From the NCBI GenBank assembly GCA_015680685.1, contig MNCI01017890.1:817332-881331 (forward strand): a stretch of DNA of 64,000 nt. The letters run 5' to 3'. This document shows positions 61,001-64,000 of this stretch, piece by piece. Each line of letters opens with the position of its first letter. The first letter of the stretch is position 1. The DNA comes from Gnetum montanum (taxonomy: Eukaryota; Streptophyta; Gnetopsida; Gnetales; Gnetaceae). Below the pieces are notes generated by a model. The model did not search any database. It had not been told where the DNA came from and saw only the letters and a list, made by a program, of their open reading frames with translations. A program made the position numbers and the translations under genes.

Positions 61001-61460
61001 TGTGTAATCAAGAGCTCTAATGAAACTAGCTTAATATACTTTTGTGATTTCATCATGAACTACCAGGGCAAAATCAGGTCTAATCTTACAAAATTTTTAT
61101 TTAAATGATCTAATGCTAGGATCAAGTATAATATTATGCTGGAATAAACATGGGTCTAGACCTAGCATATCCCCATATGATAAGCAAAAGATCTTAATGT
61201 TGTCTTTTAGGACTTTGGTGATGTCTTGAGCCTGTTGAGGTTCTAGTGAGGAACTTAGTTTTAGTGTTTTCTCCTCATCATTGTGTGTCATGATAAGAAT
61301 CTCAACTAGAGAGTCTTCTGTAATGTCACCATCCTCAAGGGCAAGGGTTTTGACTAGGTTTTTCAGGACATTCTAGATTTTTCTCTACTGGATCTATTTA
61401 GTTGAGGAGACTCTCATGCTCAATATCTAGGTAATTAAGATCAATACATCATTCAACATC
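58090..61460 (-). pseudogene. gypsy copy B pol relic: RT, RNase H, integrase
   Basis: Minus strand. The linker 'KTLKLSSSLEPQQAQDI' and 'LDPCLFQHNI' (61.1-61.3 kb) precedes RT (60.26-61.0 kb) with 'FSGYNQIRINLEHQL' and catalytic YVDD at 60638-60649. An RNase H relic follows (59.69-60.2 kb). Integrase is at 58.45-59.1 kb with 'HEDVCGRHIG' and 'GYNFIIIAIEYFIK', the second Asp in 'FIDNGP' and the Glu in 'QDEANNKAI', so all three catalytic acidic positions may still be readable. The Arg codon lost as TGA in copy A is TAA here. Other stops are at Gln, Trp or Arg positions. Confidence 0.87.
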
Positions 61461-62269
61461 ACCATGGGGTCCACTTAGATTCAATGGTAAGGAGATTTCT
61501 TTCTAAGCATTCATACTCTAATCCTTCATGTCAACCATAAGCACATTAAGCAACCCCTAAGTAAAAATGATTCAATAATGCTAAAATGATATAAAATACC
61601 TTAGTAATTATGCAAATACATGTTATTTCTATGCTAAACAAAATGCAAACAAGATCAACCAAGGCTATAGAGGGTAGGAGAAGACAAATAAGATGGAACA
61701 AAGGTTAAATAAAGGCTACATAAAGGTTAAACAAGGTCAAAACAAGTTGAAGCATAATGCAAGTATAAGAAATAAGGCCAAATATGGTTGAATAAGGTTA
61801 CATATTGACAATTTAAGGCCTTAGTTAGCCATGTTATCAATTTAAGGCCTTGGCATGCCATAGTTACATGGTGTCATATGATGGTCAAGAATGGTCAAAC
61901 CCCATATCTTAACATTAATCAAAGACTAAACAAGGGTCAATAGAGGCCATAATAGAGAAAACAAGGTAGGTATGACGAACTTGAAGTTATGTAGATGTTG
62001 AATGAGGTCAACTAATGGCAATAAAGGTCAATAATGCATAACAAGATCAAAATAAGTCAAGACACCTTGAAACAAGGTCAAATTAATCAAAATGGAATAC
62101 ATGTGGTAAAACATGATGAATACTGGAAAAAAAGAATTATATTTTGCTAGTTTTAGGCCTTAGCGGTCCATGGTATGAGGCTATATGTCTACCAAAGATG
62201 TTTGGGCACATGAAGGGGTCATTCAAAGGTTGTTTTAAGGTAAAATTAATACTTTTTCTTGTGACTATG

Positions 62270-63900
62270 TTAGGCTCTACTGGTGACTACATTGGTGCAA
62301 TGTAGTCATGCATTACTCAACATAGTCAACACTAGTGGGTAATTTTTCAAGGTTCATATGGTTACTTTTAGGCTCATGATTATCCAAAAAACTAGTGTAG
62401 GGGGTTGGTATTGAGGATTGGTAAGTTTTGGCTTTGTTTTCTACCTTTCAAAAGCTGAAAATGATGTTTGTTTTGGTGACTACACTAGGCCAGCATAGTC
62501 AAGGTAGGCCCTAGCATAGTTACATGAAATAAGTGAGATCATGGGGCTTCAAGACTAGGATTAGGGCTCTACTAGTTTTCCAAGATTGCATAGGATCATG
62601 GAAGGACTAAATTAACTTCTCAGAGGTCAAGGTTGGGTAACAAAAGTGGTTTTTATGGTATTTCCCATCATATTACAATGTGCCACCATAGTCATTCATG
62701 GTGTCAATGTAGTCATGGGTAATTTGATGTTTTCAAGGTGAAAATAGAATGAAATTTCAACTGGATGAAGTGGAATAGTGTTTTGGAGTTCCTAAGTTAG
62801 TTTTTGATCATTTTGAGTGGTACAATGTTGGTAAACCTTACCACAAAATATGTTTCCATTGTGACTATGCTAGGCCAACATATTTATAGGCTTCCCTAGG
62901 GTATTCATGCTCAAAATATGATTTTAACTAAGTTTTCATGCCCAATCAACCATGCTAGTAGACTTCTAGGGTCATTGCTGGTGGTGGCTAGGGTTCAAAA
63001 TTGTTAATTTTGGTGGTTACTTGAATCTTGGAAAGGCTAAATTCCTCTTGACTACATTAGCCCAACGTAGGCATGCACTTCCTAGTGTAGTTGAGTGATT
63101 TGTGATGAAAAATGATGAATTTTGGCTTGTTTCCTAGTGTTTTATGGTCTCAGCATTCTTTGGCAGGGTTCTAATTCTTTCCAAGAGTCAATTTAAGATT
63201 TTTCTAGCCAATTTTGGGATTTTCCATGTGGAATACAATAGGCTCTACTAATGACTATGCTAGACTAGTGTAGACATGCAAATTCCAACATAGTTAATAG
63301 GTTTGGAATGGAAAATGTTGAGTTTTATTGTCAAAACAGGTTCCAGTAGGGTCTCAAGGTTTTCCAAAAGTTAGTTTGAATTATTTAAGGCCAATTTTAG
63401 TGTTTTCTATGTGGACTACATTAGGATCTACTAGTGACTATGCTAGCCTAATGTAGGAATGCAATCCCTAGCATAGTTGGGATTGGGAAATGTGAGAAAT
63501 AGTGAATTTTATCTTGATTTTTAGTTTGGTTGGGTTCTAAGGCTTTTGGAAGTTGATTTGGGCTTGGAAATAACATGTTTTGAACTTTTTAGATGGATTA
63601 TGTTAGGTACCACTAGTGACTATGCTGGCTCAGCATAGTCATGCAATTCTCAACATAGTCAAGCTTTGGAAATGGATTTTGAAGTGTTTTTGCTTGATTG
63701 ATCAATAATCTATAGTCATCAAGAGTCTTGGGGCAGTGTGTAGGCTATGGAATGAAATTTTGGAGGTTTGTTATTATTTCTATGGTATATCCCATCTATA
63801 AACCATGTGACTATGTTGGGCTAGCATAATCATAACCTCCCTCTAGTGTAGTCATGGGTTTTGGCTAATTTCTAGCTTCATATGATGAGTTTGACAAAAT
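62270..63900. repeat. ~185-bp tandem array in the 5' noncoding part of copy B
   Basis: The word 'gactatgctag' or close variants recurs at about 62.29, 62.48, 62.68, 62.87, 63.05, 63.25, 63.44, 63.62 and 63.81 kb, spaced 181-193 bases. Each is followed by 'gtagtcatgcaa..cc.agcatagt' and separated by 'ggttttcca.gagtta' and 'ccaattttgg.ttttcca.gtgga' words. At least nine diverged units are visible and the array seems to continue past the window end. Copy A shows the last two units at 1-330. Confidence 0.85.
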
Positions 63901-64000
63901 TTTGGAGTTGTTTAGGGCTCTAGCTATGGTTTGGGAACATGGCATGGATGTTTGATGTCAATTCGAGGCTTGATGAGTGGGAAAAAGACCTATCCCACTC

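Larger units (their letters stand above)
55670..64000 (-). mobile_element. Ty3/gypsy LTR retrotransposon, copy B (5' end outside window)
   Basis: Same family as copy A (1-7.17 kb) but inverted, read on the minus strand. The 3' noncoding part and probable LTR are at about 55.67-57.50 kb, pol at 58.09-61.46 kb, and 5' noncoding DNA with a ~185-bp tandem array runs to the window end. It abuts the integrase end of the host Athila/Tat-like element, suggesting insertion into or next to it. Its pol is better preserved than copy A (integrase core open at 58462-58653; RT open at 60575-60895). Confidence 0.82.

Noticed and set aside
1-64000. tRNA, rRNA or other structured RNA genes
   Set aside because: I looked for tRNA A/B-box pairs and rRNA landmarks by eye and saw none convincing; tRNAscan-SE and Infernal would settle it.

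Overview
The window is nuclear DNA of a seed plant. It is AT-rich, with spliceosomal introns, plant L1, Ty1/copia and Ty3/gypsy retroelements, and plant-only transcription-factor families (AP2, NAC). The very low gene density, the deep layering of old LTR elements ruined mostly by point mutation, and the style of the elements suggest a gymnosperm, probably a conifer. That assignment is an inference; nothing here names the species.

Layout. 1-7.17 kb: Ty3/gypsy copy A (+), pol relic and 3' LTR. 7.2-8.1: unrecognised coding relic. 8.9-13.2: gag-protease relic of another gypsy element (-), with its protease segment duplicated. 13.2-15.1: 3' end of a Ty1/copia element (-). 15.1-16.9: 3' end of a gypsy-type element (+) with an unusual extra ORF and an LTR. 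16.9-26: a larger Ty1/copia element (-) with gag to RNase H, primer-binding site and a homologous direct-repeat pair. 26.6-29.6: the one low-copy, GC-richer island, holding a five-exon gene (-) that joins into an uninterrupted 150-residue AP2-like protein, with minisatellites upstream. 30.43-35.73: a near full-length L1-type LINE (-) flanked by a 14-bp target-site duplication. 37.15-55.65: an Athila/Tat-like gypsy element (+), split by a complete LTR element in the opposite orientation (38.2-46.7, 5-bp duplication AAGAG), by a 442-bp foldback hairpin (46.7-47.2) and by a block holding a NAC-domain pseudogene and an unknown coding relic (47.2-51.4). 55.67-64: gypsy copy B (-), same family as copy A but inverted, with a ~185-bp tandem array in its 5' noncoding part.

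Almost every retroelement reading frame is closed by stops at Gln, Trp or Arg codons rather than by frameshifts, the pattern expected from deamination of methylated cytosine. The same decay affects the NAC pseudogene but not the AP2-like gene, which has intact frames and GT-AG introns. The most notable items are: (1) the AP2-like gene visible only after splicing; (2) the SND2/NAC075-like NAC pseudogene with its intron kept; (3) a retroelement that has gag, LTRs and a long coiled-coil-type ORF but no recognisable pol, with a second diverged copy of that ORF in the window; (4) the foldback hairpin; (5) a LINE whose catalytic Asp pair became Asn-Asn.
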